A DNA stretch of 64,000 nucleotides. Source: Anarhynchus alexandrinus. Taxonomy: Eukaryota > Chordata > Aves > Charadriiformes > Charadriidae. The position numbers and the translations under genes were made by a program. This document shows, piece by piece, positions 14,085 to 25,600 of this stretch. Position 1 is the stretch's first letter; each line of letters begins with the position of its first letter. Location: assembly GCA_008711295.1 (NCBI GenBank), contig VUYV01000020.1, forward strand, positions 3,769,296-3,833,295, in the 5' to 3' direction. Under the pieces are notes generated by a model. That model worked only from the letters and a program-made list of their open reading frames with translations, had not been told where the DNA came from and searched no databases.

Positions 14085-14239
14085 CCTCCATCATCTACTT
14101 TGGCCTAAAAAATGGTTAGAGCGGAGAGAGGAGAAGTGCAGAACGCAGCCTAATGTTTTGCCACTCTCCGCTCCTCCAACAGTTTATGACACAAAACGGC
14201 GCAACAAATTTAGCAGACTCTTAGTTTTTGATGGAGTTG
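14085..14239. other. Spacer between LTR-like sequence and CR1
   Basis: These 155 bases have mixed composition and no recognised feature. They may belong to either neighbour, since neither boundary is sharp. Confidence 0.4.
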
Positions 14240-14652
14240 AGTCTCCTGGCCGCTCCAGCGCCGGCAAGGCCGCACCGGGGAAGGGGCTGGAGGCGGGAAG
14301 GGCCGGCAAGGGGGTCTTTCTGGGGCTCGCCCAGGCGGGAAGAGCGGCCGGCTCTCGCCGGGGCCGGCGGCGCGGGGGCGGGCTGCTGAGGCGGCGGGGG
14401 CGGAGCCAACACCGCCCCCGGCAGTTCTAAACGGGCGGCCCCGGAGCCGCCGTGCGGGCAGTCGGGGGGCGTCACCGCGGGGAGAGCGCGCGGCGGCGTT
14501 CCGCACGGTAGGTGGCTGAAAGCCTCGCGACTACGGCGGGCACGAGCTGGGGCGGGCGCGAGCGGAGGAACGTCAGCGCGCAGGGTCACGCGGTGAGGGC
14601 GGGCGAGGAGCGGGCGGCAGCGGTTGGTCGCCTCTCGGCGCGAGGGAGGGAC
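14240..14652 (+). promoter_or_regulatory. GC/CpG-rich 5' region of the CR1 (probable 5' UTR and internal promoter)
   Basis: The stretch is packed with CG dinucleotides and G/C runs and ends at the probable ORF1 ATG at 14653. Full-length CR1 elements begin with a GC-rich 5' UTR that is thought to carry the internal promoter. The open frames that cross it on both strands are Arg/Pro/Ala-rich by-products of GC content. It could alternatively be host CpG-island sequence into which the element inserted. Confidence 0.55.
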
Positions 14653-15222
14653 ATGGCCGCAGAACGGCCTGCAGCCGAGGCGAGAAGGAACGCGGGGGCT
14701 CAGAGCGAGCTCCCCCGCAAGCCTGTGGCTGTGTGGGTCTCCGGCTGCAACGACTGCCTGAGCCGGGCACTGGTATCGGAGGGAGCCGGGCACACCGCCT
14801 GCGTGGGGTGCGATCAGATAAACGATCTGCTCCGGCGGGTGGTTGAGCTGAGGGAGGCGGTAGGAAGGTTAAGAAGCGCTAGAGAATGCGAAAGCGAAAT
14901 GGATTGGTGGAGCCATACCCTGAGGCAAAGGCAGCGGGAAAAGGCCGTACCAGAAGTGGATGATCCCCTTCCCTCCTGTCACCGGGCAGAAGGAGGGGAC
15001 TTAAGGGACAAGGGGGAGTGGAGGCAGGTCCCTCCTCGGAGAGGCAAGCGAAACCCCTCCCGGCCCCCCTCACCTTCCCAATTGCCCTTGCGTAATAGGT
15101 ATGGGGCTTTGGAAATCGAGGGCCGGGTGACTGAGGATGGAGAGGATGGTCCATCCAGTGAGTTGCGNGTCACTCACCCCCACGCCTTAGCACTTCCTCA
15201 ACTAAGAAAAAAAGAAAGGTAA
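14653..15222 (+). pseudogene. CR1 ORF1, N-terminal part (runs into assembly duplication)
   Basis: The frame is open from a GTG at 14512, but the ATG at 14653 (MAAERPAA) is the likely start. ORF1 of CR1 makes a nucleic-acid-binding protein for the retrotransposition particle. Visible from the ATG are a zinc-finger-like set C32-x2-C35, H47-x2-C50-x2-C53, then a Leu/Val/Glu/Arg heptad-like stretch at about 54-80 that should form a coiled coil, then a basic Pro/Ser/Arg segment. From 15029 the sequence lies in the first copy of the duplicated block. An N at 15168 replaces eight bases found in the second copy (16027-16034), which shifts the frame. The natural continuation is therefore best read in the second copy from 15888. 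Confidence 0.8.
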
Positions 15223-15886
15223 ATTGTGGTAGGTGACTCCCTTCTGAGGGGAACAGAGGGCCCCATTTGCTGACCAGACCCATCCCACAGGCAAGTCAGC
15301 TGCCTCCCTGGGGCTAGGATTAAGGATATATGGAGAAAACTCCCTACCCTGGTTCAGCCATTGGATTACTGACCACTACCTATGTTTCAAGTAGGTGGTG
15401 ATGAGGTAGCTACCAGAAGTCTAAGGGCAATGAAGAATGACTTTAGGGCCCTGGAACAGCTGGTTAAGGAATCAGGAGCACAAATAGCGATCTCCTTTAT
15501 CACACCAGTTGCAGGGATTGATGAGGGGATAAACAGGAGGAGCCAGCAAATTAACTCCTGACTCAGAGACTGGTGCAACTGGCAGAACTTTGGTTTCTTT
15601 GGTAATGGGTTGATCTACCGGACACCAGGCTTTCCCCACCTGTTGCCAGCATGCCTAACCCAAAGGGGAAGAAAGATCCTGGGACAAGAATTAGCAGGGC
15701 TCATTCATAGGGCTTTAAACTAGGTTTGAAGGGGGGTGGGGATGAAACCAGGATTACTAAAGTGGAGCCTGGGAGCAGCACACCAGTGCTTCTGGCTAAA
15801 AGTGCTAGCAAGGTCTTGCAGCCTGTCTCGGTGATGGTGGGGGATGGTGACCATGTCATAGTGAAGACATGATGGGTAGCAATAAG
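15029..15886 (+). repeat. First copy of an 858-bp direct duplication inside the CR1
   Basis: It matches 15888-16752 base for base as far as I compared, apart from the N at 15168, which stands where the second copy has eight bases. It ends directly against the single N at 15887. Unmerged overlapping contig ends explain this better than a true tandem duplication. Confidence 0.9.
15168..15168. other. Single N, small assembly gap
   Basis: The N occupies the place of eight bases (CAGGACTA) present in the second copy at 16027-16034, so it marks a short gap rather than one ambiguous base. Confidence 0.85.
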
Positions 15887-15887
15887 N
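15887..15887. other. Single N at the junction of the two duplicated copies
   Basis: The N sits exactly between the end of the first copy and the start of the second, as expected for a contig join with an undetected overlap. Confidence 0.85.
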
Positions 15888-16589
15888 TCCCTCCTCGGAG
15901 AGGCAAGCGAAACCCCTCCCGGCCCCCCTCACCTTCCCAATTGCCCTTGCGTAATAGGTATGGGGCTTTGGAAATCGAGGGCCGGGTGACTGAGGATGGA
16001 GAGGATGGTCCATCCAGTGAGTTGCGCAGGACTAGTCACTCACCCCCACGCCTTAGCACTTCCTCAACTAAGAAAAAAAGAAAGGTAAATTGTGGTAGGT
16101 GACTCCCTTCTGAGGGGAACAGAGGGCCCCATTTGCTGACCAGACCCATCCCACAGGCAAGTCAGCTGCCTCCCTGGGGCTAGGATTAAGGATATATGGA
16201 GAAAACTCCCTACCCTGGTTCAGCCATTGGATTACTGACCACTACCTATGTTTCAAGTAGGTGGTGATGAGGTAGCTACCAGAAGTCTAAGGGCAATGAA
16301 GAATGACTTTAGGGCCCTGGAACAGCTGGTTAAGGAATCAGGAGCACAAATAGCGATCTCCTTTATCACACCAGTTGCAGGGATTGATGAGGGGATAAAC
16401 AGGAGGAGCCAGCAAATTAACTCCTGACTCAGAGACTGGTGCAACTGGCAGAACTTTGGTTTCTTTGGTAATGGGTTGATCTACCGGACACCAGGCTTTC
16501 CCCACCTGTTGCCAGCATGCCTAACCCAAAGGGGAAGAAAGATCCTGGGACAAGAATTAGCAGGGCTCATTCATAGGGCTTTAAACTAG
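15888..16589 (+). pseudogene. CR1 ORF1, C-terminal part with decayed esterase-like domain
   Basis: In the second copy the basic Pro/Ser region runs to KKKRKVNCGR (stop after 16102). Shifting one frame gives VVGDSLLRG at 16092-16118. This matches block I (GDS) of the SGNH/GDSL esterase domain known at the C terminus of many CR1 ORF1 proteins. Further recognisable segments are LPGARIKDI, SLRAMKNDFRAL, QLVKESGAQIAISFITPVAG and ELAGLIHRALN, with the original stop TAG at 16587-16589. The frame is broken by the shift near 16085 and by in-frame TGA codons at 16137, 16236 and 16425. The usual distal His block is poorly preserved. It is a dead copy. Confidence 0.75.
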
Positions 16590-16752
16590 GTTTGAAGGGG
16601 GGTGGGGATGAAACCAGGATTACTAAAGTGGAGCCTGGGAGCAGCACACCAGTGCTTCTGGCTAAAAGTGCTAGCAAGGTCTTGCAGCCTGTCTCGGTGA
16701 TGGTGGGGGATGGTGACCATGTCATAGTGAAGACATGATGGGTAGCAATAAG
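15888..16752 (+). repeat. Second copy of the duplication (the one continuous with ORF2)
   Basis: It begins immediately after the N at 15887, at the same base that starts the first copy. Beyond 16752 the sequence continues into the CR1 endonuclease, while the first copy stops there. The offset is 859 before the N at 15168 and 866 after it. Confidence 0.9.
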
Positions 16753-19588
16753 TTGGTAACTACAGAAGTGTCTGAGCACAATCAGGTGGGAATTAGGGCT
16801 TGTCCCCCCCAAAAAAGTGGCAGGACAATTAGCCCAGCTGAAGTGCGTCTACACTAACGCACGCAGCATGGGGAACAAACAGGAGGAGCTAGAGGCCATT
16901 GTACAGCAAGGAAACTATGATATAGTTGCCATCACAGAAATGTGGTGGGAAGACTGACACAACTGGAGTGCTATGATTGATGGCTACCAACTTTTCAGAA
17001 GGGATAGGCAAGGAAGGAGAGGTGGTGGGGTGGCGGCCCTCTATGTTAGGGGCAGTTTTGAATGCCTACAACTTAACAATGTGAATGACAGTGTCAAGTG
17101 TTTATGGATAAGAATCAATGGGAAGGCCAATAAGTCAGACATCGTGGTGGGAGTTTGTTATAGACCTCCCAATCAGGATGTAGAGGCTGATGAAATATTC
17201 TATAAGCAGCTGGCAGAGGTCTTGCGATCACCTGCCCTTGTTCTCGTCAGGGACTTCAAATTCCCACATGTCTGCTGGAAATATAACACAGCAGAGAGGC
17301 AACAGTCCCAGAGGTTCCTGGAGTGTGTGGAAGACAGCTTTCTAACACAGCTGATGAGGGAGCACACTAGGGATGGCGCCCTACTGGTGGACCTACTGTT
17401 TGTAGAAGGTCTTGTGGGGGATGTAAAGGTTGGAGGTCGTCTTGGGCAGAGTGATCACGAAATGGTAGAGTTTTCAGTTCTTGGAGAAGCAAGGCGGCGA
17501 GCCAGCAGAACTGTCACCTTGGACTTCCGAAGGGCAGCCTTTAGCCTGTTTAGGAGCATGGTCGAGAGTGTCCCTTGGGAGGCAGTCCTGAAGGGCAGAG
17601 GTGCCCAGGAAGGCTGGTCATACTTCAAGCAAGAACTCTTAAAAGCACAGGAGAAGGCCATCCCCATGTCCCAAAAAACGAGCTGATGGGAAAGAAGACC
17701 AGCCTGGCTAAATAGAGAGTTTTGGCTGGACCTCAGGAAAAAAAGGAAAGTTTACATTCTTTGGAAAAGGGGGTTGGCAACTTACAAGGAATACCAAGAT
17801 TTAGTGAAGCTATGCAGGGGGGAAATTAGAAGGGACAAAGCTCACGCAGAACTCAGCTTGGCCACTATGGTTAAAGATAACAAGAAGAGGTTCTTTCAGT
17901 ATATCAATAGAAAAAGGAAGACTAGGGAAAATGTGGGCCCACTGATGAATGAGATGGGCGCACTAGTGGTAGAAGACACAGAGAAGGCGGAGTTACTGAA
18001 TGCCTTCTTTTCTTCGGTCTTCACTGCTAAAGCTGTCCCCCATGAATCCCAGACCCTGGAGACAAGGGGAAGGTCTGGAGAGAGGAAGATCCTCAGCTGA
18101 GGAGGACTGGGTTACAGGCCACTTGGCCAAGCTGGACATCCGTAAGTCCATGGGACTTGTGCACCCACAAGTGCTGACAGAGCTGGCAGATGTTATTGCT
18201 AGACCACTCTTTATCATCTTTGAAAGGTCATGGGGAACAGGAGAGGTGCCGGAGGACTGGAGGAAGTCTGACGTCACTCCAGTCTTCAAAAAAGGCAAGA
18301 AGGAGGACCCAGGGAACTACAGGCCGGTTAGTCTCACCTCTGTCCCTGGGAAGGTAATGGAGCGACTCATTCTGGATGTCATCTCCAAACACGTTGAAGA
18401 ACAGGAAGTTTTTGGAAGTGGTCAGCATGGATTTACCAAGGGTAAATCATGCTTGACCAGTCTGATAATCTTCTATGATGTTATAACTGGTTGGCTGGAT
18501 GAGGGGAGAACAGTAGATGTCATCTGCCTTGACTTCAGCAAGGCTTTTGACACTGTCTCCCGTAACGTCCTCATTAGGAAGCTGAGGAAGTGTGGGCTAG
18601 ATGAGGAGACAGCGAGGTGGATTGAGAGCTGGCTGTCTGACAGAACTCAGAGGGTTATGATTAACGGAGCAGTGTCAAGTTGGAGGCCTGTAACCAGTGG
18701 TGTCCCCCAGGGGTCAATACTCGGTCCAGTCTTGTTCAATATATTAATCGATGACCTGGATGAGGGGACAGTGTATCCTCAGCAAGTTTGCTGACAATAC
18801 CAAACTGGGAGGGGTGGCTGACACTCCAGAGGGCTGTGCTGCCATCCAGCACGACCTGGACAGGCTGAAGAGCTGGGCAGAGAAGAACCTAATGAGGTTC
18901 GACGAGCAAATGTAGGGTCCTGCACCTGGGGAGGAAGAATGCTAGGCACCAATATAGGTTAGGGGTGAACCTGCTGGAAAGCAGTTCTGAGGAGAAGGAT
19001 CTGGGGGTCCTGGTAGATAGTAAATTACCCATGAGCCAGCAATGTGCCCTTGTTGCCAGGAAGGCCAATGGAATCCTGGGCTGCACAGGGAAGAGTGTGG
19101 CCAGCAGGTTGAGAGAGGTCATTCTCCCCCTCTACTCTGCACTGGTGAGGCCACAACTGGAATACTGTGTCCAGTTTTGGGCTCCCTAGTTTAAGAGGGA
19201 CACGGAACTGCTGGAGAGAGTCCAGTGTAGGTCCACAAATATGATTAAGAGATTGGAGCATCTCCGTTATGAGGAAAGGCTGAGAGAGCTGGGACTATTT
19301 AGCCTGGAGAAGAGAAGGCTGAGGGGAGACCTTATTATGGTGTACAAGTATCTAAAGGGTGGGTTGAAGGAGGATGGAGCCAGACTCTTTTCAGTGGTTC
19401 CCAGTGACAGGACAAGGGGCAATGGGTGCAAGTTGGAACATAGGAAGTTCCGTTCAAATACACGGAAAAACTTCTTTACAGTGAGGGTGACAGAGCACTG
19501 GCACAGGCTGCCCAGGGAGGTTGTGGAGTCCCCTTCTCTGGAGATTTTCAAGACCCGCCTGGATGCAGTCCTGAGTAATGTGCTCTAG
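16735..19588 (+). pseudogene. CR1 ORF2: endonuclease and reverse transcriptase, disrupted
   Basis: ORF2 nicks the target and reverse-transcribes the RNA. The endonuclease runs from 16838 (YTNARSMGNKQEELE) through ITEMWW and RPPNQDVEADE to SDHEMVEF near 17452-17475. The usual GDFN motif reads RDFK. A TGA stop lies at 16955-16957 and another at 17684-17686. After frameshifts, 17774-18100 carries the linker ([24 protein letters not shown]). RT follows in 18240-18800 with [19 protein letters not shown], motif [13 protein letters not shown] (Asp at 18531-18533) and motif [15 protein letters not shown]. Motif C at 18787-18798 reads FADN instead of FADD and lies after another frameshift. The C terminus is in 18965-19189 and 19241-19588 and ends in [16 protein letters not shown]. 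The start Met is uncertain because of a homopolymer region at 16803-16817. Confidence 0.92.
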
Positions 19589-19662
19589 GCAATCCTGCTT
19601 TGGCAGGGGAGTTGGACTAGATGATCTCTAGAGGTCCCTTCCTCCAAAATTCCACGATGCCA

Positions 19663-22600
19663 GCATAATATCCACAGTCTATCAACCTTGTAATGTTCGC
19701 AAATAAGTATGGATCTCTCTTTTACATCGTTTCATAATTGCATGGCAGGAAGTTTTCATATATCAATTCTAATCCAGCAGGGTGTTCAATGTTGAGATTG
19801 GACAAACACACAGGAGCAGAGTGTTTCCATTCATTTCTTAGATCTCTCTGGAAATATTCCTGAGTTGTCTTTCTCTGAGATTTCCAGGCCTTTGTGAGTC
19901 AGGTCAAGCTATACATACACAGGCATTTTCTTCTAGTGGTTGGGCACTTCATCTTTGTGGAAGCCAGAACAACACATTAAAAATAACTGTGAAGAGAAAG
20001 AAAGAAAAGGCTTCAATACTTAAAATGTAATGTTTTGATGCCACGTTGAGTTTTCAGATAGAGTTTCATGCAGATCTCATTCTTGTTAATGATTTTCCCT
20101 CTACAAGCACAGTAGACATGATGATAAATTTCTCTTTCAGTTTTTTCTAATTGCTATACTTTATTTACCTTAAGAAGCAAGAAAAAAGGCTGCTTCGTGA
20201 AAACGCGAGGCCCACAGCTCTGTTATTGCCCGCTGCTGCATGTGTAGAAACAGACTTGAGGAGACAATCAAATGATGTCAGTGGCAGGATGATTCACTGG
20301 GAACCAGTGTTTTTTAAAGGTCAGGCAACAGCCTGATTTATTTCCCTTTTCTTGAGTGATAAGACAGAGTGAATAAACTGAATGGAGAACTATTGCTCTA
20401 ATTGCTGTAAAGGGACAAAATTGTTCGCTGGGGCCATACTTGGGGCATATTTTTTCTTCCATTTGACCTTTTCCTGTGCTTTTCCCCCCTTCTGGTTCAT
20501 TCTTCAGCAATAGTAGCAAATTATAATTATCCCATTCAAGTCAACTGCTTTTTTTCCCCTGTGAATTCTCAAAATTTCTATCGTTCTTTCTCTTTTCTTT
20601 GTTTCAATAGGAATTTTGATTGTTTTGCTAGTATTTAGTTATATATGGGGGCATAGTTCCAGTTTCATCCTAAAAAAACCCAAAAACCCTAGGAATCATT
20701 TTAACTATTCTTAAATCCAGTAATCTCTGGAATGTCACGTACTGTCCAGGCATCCTTGCTGCAGTCTTCCTACAGCTATGGGCAGGAATGGAAGGACAGT
20801 AACCACCTCACCTTCTATCTAAGGTCTATCTAGAATTGCTTTTGTTTTCTGTTCTTAAATCCCACAGAGGGTTTTTTTTTTGTTGTTGGGTTCTTTTGTT
20901 GTGTTTCTTTGTTTGTTTTCCCTCTACAATATTGAATCTGCTTTTCATGCTGCTTTTAGTCCATTTCAGGTTATTTCAGGGTGTTTCTTTCAAAACACCA
21001 GGCATGCTTACTGTTGTCTTTTGCTCTGAGCTGTCGAAACTGGTTGTCTTGTAATCACTAGAGCACTGGAACAAGTCAGACTCAAGCTTTAAATATCCTT
21101 TTAATTGGGGGTACACAGAACAAGAGCTGTTTTTATCCAGATTAGGCTTGGGTTGAAGTGTGGTTATGTGGCTGGGTCATTTCAGGGTTTCAAGTTTAAC
21201 AGAAATTGTATGATGTTGATTCATCCCTTTGAATGTTTCCTCACAAGAAGAGAATGGTAAATTTTTGTAAAGTAATTTCTACCATCTCCTTCCCCAGACT
21301 ATTTTGAAAACAGTTTGTCCCATTGGATTTTTATTGCATGGCTGAGGAATAACAAATGCATCCTCTTCACTTGCTCAGCCCGGTTATCCCAAATAGGGAA
21401 TGGAAAGGTTGAAGCCATAGTTGTCAAAACTCATTTTGATACTAGGACATTGTGTGAGTAGTGACTTGATAACCCTACACCATTTCTGGTCTTATGACTT
21501 TCTCTGGAGAGATCCTAGTGAATTCTGTCAAGTTCACTACAGTCCATAGCCTTGCAATAGAAATAAAATACACAAATTAGGATTTATGATGCAATGTGCT
21601 GCAAAATTGCTGCTAACCTTTTCTTGCAGGAAATAAACGAGACTGGAGTGAAACGAAAATTGCATTCATCATTTGATTAAAACCTTTCACAGCCCATGTA
21701 ATCCAAATGGCTTTATGAATTACTGTCCTTGGGACCGAAGTTTGGAGGAGGGATTACCAGAAGTTTAAAAAAGTGAGAGCAAAAGAAAGAGAGACAGTCA
21801 ATGGTAAATATAATGCTTACAGAAAAAAGAATTCAAGTTATCATTGCACTTAGACAGTTGTGTTTTGAAACAAAAATCTGTTCTGTGATTCAAATTTCTG
21901 TCCTTCTACCTCCTGGATGACTTTGGTCCGGCACCTTCACCTGTGTTGCCTTTGTCTATATTGCTTTATTGAAATATCAAGTCTTCAGAGAAGGGACTGG
22001 TTGCTTTACCAATGATTTCTTACGTATCACCAGGATATGTAGTTAGGAATTTAAGAAAGGGAGAGAGAGAAAAGTACACAAGGTCACAGAAAAAAATATT
22101 TAGTTGGATCAGGAACAGGGTTCTGAGCCCACAGAGCCCCATCCTGTCCTGCTAGTGTGATACTATTTCCTGATGTTCTCCCCAGTGCTAAAAATTGTAC
22201 CAAAGGAAAAAAATTATAAAAAAGCCAGACATTTTTGAAAAAAATATGGAAGCTTAATGCCATAATCCTCAAGCCATATACATTGGCCTTGATTCATATG
22301 CATTGATGTCTTCTCTCTTATAATGCAGAGCATTTATTTTGCAGAGCAGGTACATTTCTGTCCCATTCATGCTTACAAATTGTATATATAATATCATTTA
22401 CATCACAGAGATTTCTTCTTTCACCTCTCATGAAATGCTATTTTGCCTCCATGCCAAAGAGGCACTTTCATCTATCGGCACATTTATAACACAAGCACCA
22501 CAGTCATCAGATACTGAGAACCCTAGCTGATTGGTAGCCAATCTTGATATGATTTTGGCTATGACCATATGGTATCTAGCAAGCCTTATTTTTCATGTGA

Positions 22601-25600
22601 AATCTAAGCCATGTCTTGAACCTCACTGGTATCCAATGACTCATGTCTTTTCATCCAGTGCTACACAGACTCTTGGCTACTGATTCAAAAGCAAGCAGGA
22701 ATTAGGTTACTTCTTTATATTTAGTTAGTGTCTTCAGGTTTAAGTGAATTAACACTGTCATTGATAATGGGAATGGACTCACTTCACAAATCACTTCATG
22801 TCTGTGTTCTAATCAGAAAAAAAATAAGACTCTGTGGCAGATGATCTATGTTATAGTGACGTTACTGCCACTAACTCCTTGGGGAAAAGTCACAAAATTT
22901 TCTCATGCTGCAGATTTCTTTTTGCGACTTACCAGGTTTTCCTCCAAGTGTACTTAGAGATTCACCATTTATGAAAACATGGCTATTAAGGATTGTTTTA
23001 TTATTTACAATGTCTTTTATTTTTAATAATAATCCTCAGCTAGGAGAGTCTCTCCAGATGCTATGACAATAATTAAAGAACACAATACAATAAAGATAAA
23101 AACTTCTTTAATTATTTTTAATAGGGCTTTGGTTGGATTACAGAATGTCACTGAAATAATAATAACATGAAATAAAAGATTTGTTTTTCTCTTTGATTTT
23201 TCTAAAGCCAATGATCTGTAACTGCCTGTTAGCTGTTACACAATTGTCTCTGTAGGTATGCATTTAATACTTTAAATATGCCCTTGATTATATGAAAGCT
23301 TGATTATTCCAACATCTTTCAGGTTCTGCATGATAATCAAGGCTGTGCTCGAAGGACCTGATCTAATGCCAGCTGATGTCAAAGCAAAACCCAGCACTAA
23401 ATACTGCAGGCAGTATTATGGGTCTTCTAAGTCAGTGTTTCCTAAAGGGAAGCTGTGCAGCTCCAAATTGGACAGTAGTGGGCCTCTCTCATGGTTTTTC
23501 TTTGATGTTTTCCATTACATTGCAAAGAATAATTTCTTCAACTTTTATGGTTGTGAAGAGCTATTTGGAAAATTTAAAGCAGATGTAATTGGCCTCATGA
23601 CAGAAACAATCTGTTGAAACTTCTCCTCAGAACATTCTCGCTGTTTAACCTCTTAATAATGGCCTTGTCTCCTCATGGTCCACCTATCATATGGTCTGCA
23701 GGACAGAATCGTGGTTGTTAGCGCAGATACTCAGATGTCAAAGTGCCCGATAACCTGAGAGATTCCTTAAAAATCCTCTGCATAGGGAAGTATAAAAATA
23801 AGCAAATATTAGAGAACTAGATAAATAAGTAGATAGACAGTGGATGAATAGTAGCGAAGATCTATTATGTCATCCTTATTTCCCTGACAATGCAGAATAG
23901 GTTTGGTTTTTTTAATCTACTTGCTAGTATTTCTGCTATTCTTAATTTAAAGTGCCAACCAGGAGGTCCTGGATGGCAATTGTCATCAAGCACTGTGTGT
24001 TAGCATCAGCAGTTACAAAACTCCTCCCTACCCCCTAGACAAAGTCTGAATGATCGTGGTTTCTTTCCTCTTGTATTTCCCCAGCACTGGATTTGGTTGT
24101 ATTATTATTGGATGCAATTAAAAATGGCCTGAACAGACACATGGAAAACTTGGGAAGAGGGTAAGGTGGTGGTGTCACAATCCAAATACAGGCCAGAACA
24201 TCTTGCCTAGGGTTTAGTTTTCACTGTTCAGTGCCTGAGGCACTCCTTTCATCTTGTGGACATCCACAGCACAGGTGTCTGAGGTAAAATCTGAACTAAT
24301 CCCACTAGGTTCCTTTTGTGGACAACGAGAGAAAAAGGAACTTCAATAACATCAGTACTCTGGCCTGAGTTAGACATCTGCTTTAGCACAAGTTGAATCA
24401 CATCCTAGGAGTGCTTATTTTTCCCCATTGGATATAAAGCTAGTGTAATCAGTGAAATGGTCACACTGTAGACATGCAGTCAGATGAGATAAATCCCAAA
24501 AGTTGGAGCATATGAGGATGGTAGGACTTCTAGGAAAACTCAAAGTTTTGCTAAACCTGGATGGAAAACAAGGACTGTGGTACCTAACCCAATAACGGTA
24601 AACACTAAGGTGTCTTATTGCTGGAATTATTTGTTTTTCAAATCTGATTTTGTAGTCAAGATCCTATTGCAGGATCCTGTATCTCCCTCCTCCACAATAA
24701 ATGCTTTCAGTTAGTCGTTAGTGTTCTGGGTGATTTAGGAAAAATCATCTATTCCATTCTCTTCCTTTAAAAGGGGGGTAATAACTTTCCTCTCATTGTA
24801 CTGTCATTAGGGTGAAGTCCATCCATCAGTGTGAGGCACCAAACGGCACAGGGCAAAAGAGATGCTGCTAGCTCAGTTCCACATCTTGTGCTTTGGTGTG
24901 TTCCTAGAGACAATTTCTAATCACATCTGCAACAAATTGATTTGAGCTGTAAGCATTTTGGAGTATTTTATGCTGTAAATGGAAATCCTCCTATAGTTCC
25001 AAGCTCTAAAAGCTAGCTGCATCAAAAATTCTATTTGAAGTGGGGATTTTTCCTCAAATAATGCCAATCTGGCATTGCTTCTGATTATTTCTCATCAAAA
25101 GGCTCATCTTTATCTGAGACCTCTGCTCTGTTTCCTTATTTTCTCCCCTTCTTCCTCTGTCTCTGCATACATTTTAAAGTCTAATTTAGGTTCCCAATAC
25201 CATACTAAATGTTATCTGTTCCTTTAGATCCTTATTTAACTGTTCTTGTCTTAATTTCATCTCTTGCAATTGTAACTCATTATTCAGGTTATTTCTCACA
25301 AGATTGATTTGAGTATTAGGGGATCATTTACTTTTCCATTATAACAGCCACTTCAGGTTATAAATTCTGACTGTAAGGAGAAAATGTGCTTATCAGTTTT
25401 GTCAGCATTTGTGTGAAACAGGACTGGGCTTGTGCTGCAGAAACTTTCATGACTGATACAATTTCTATCTTTGTATTTTCTGTGGCTAATCCTGGTGTTG
25501 CATCTCCCGCATGTTGAAGTACAGAGGAAAACACTTGATTTTTACTGCCATTTTCTGATGTGAATTGAGTATATGCCTGAAGTGAGAGGATCTTTCAATC

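Larger units (their letters stand above)
14240..19662 (+). mobile_element. CR1 LINE, nearly full-length, inactive; contains an artefactual internal duplication
   Basis: This is a Chicken-Repeat-1 non-LTR retrotransposon. In order it has a GC/CpG-rich 5' region (about 14240-14650), ORF1, ORF2 with AP-type endonuclease and reverse transcriptase, and a short 3' UTR ending near 19662 in a degraded ATTCTATG-type end (ATTCCACGATG). Most CR1 copies are heavily 5'-truncated, so a copy with both ORFs is uncommon. The apparent length is about 5.4 kb. Removing the extra 859 bp around the N at 15887 gives about 4.55 kb, which fits a full-length CR1. In-frame stops, frameshifts and substituted catalytic residues mean it cannot move by itself. 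The 5' boundary is uncertain because the junction with the LTR-like sequence is not sharp. Confidence 0.92.

Noticed and set aside
14221..14793. 190-codon minus-strand frame across the GC-rich CR1 start
   Set aside because: It is Pro/Ala/Arg-rich because of GC content, lies opposite ORF1 and its 5' region, and shows no domain.
15029..16752. True tandem duplication or paired CR1 insertions
   Set aside because: The copies are identical apart from the N, and an N lies precisely at the joint. A contig-overlap artefact is the simpler reading.
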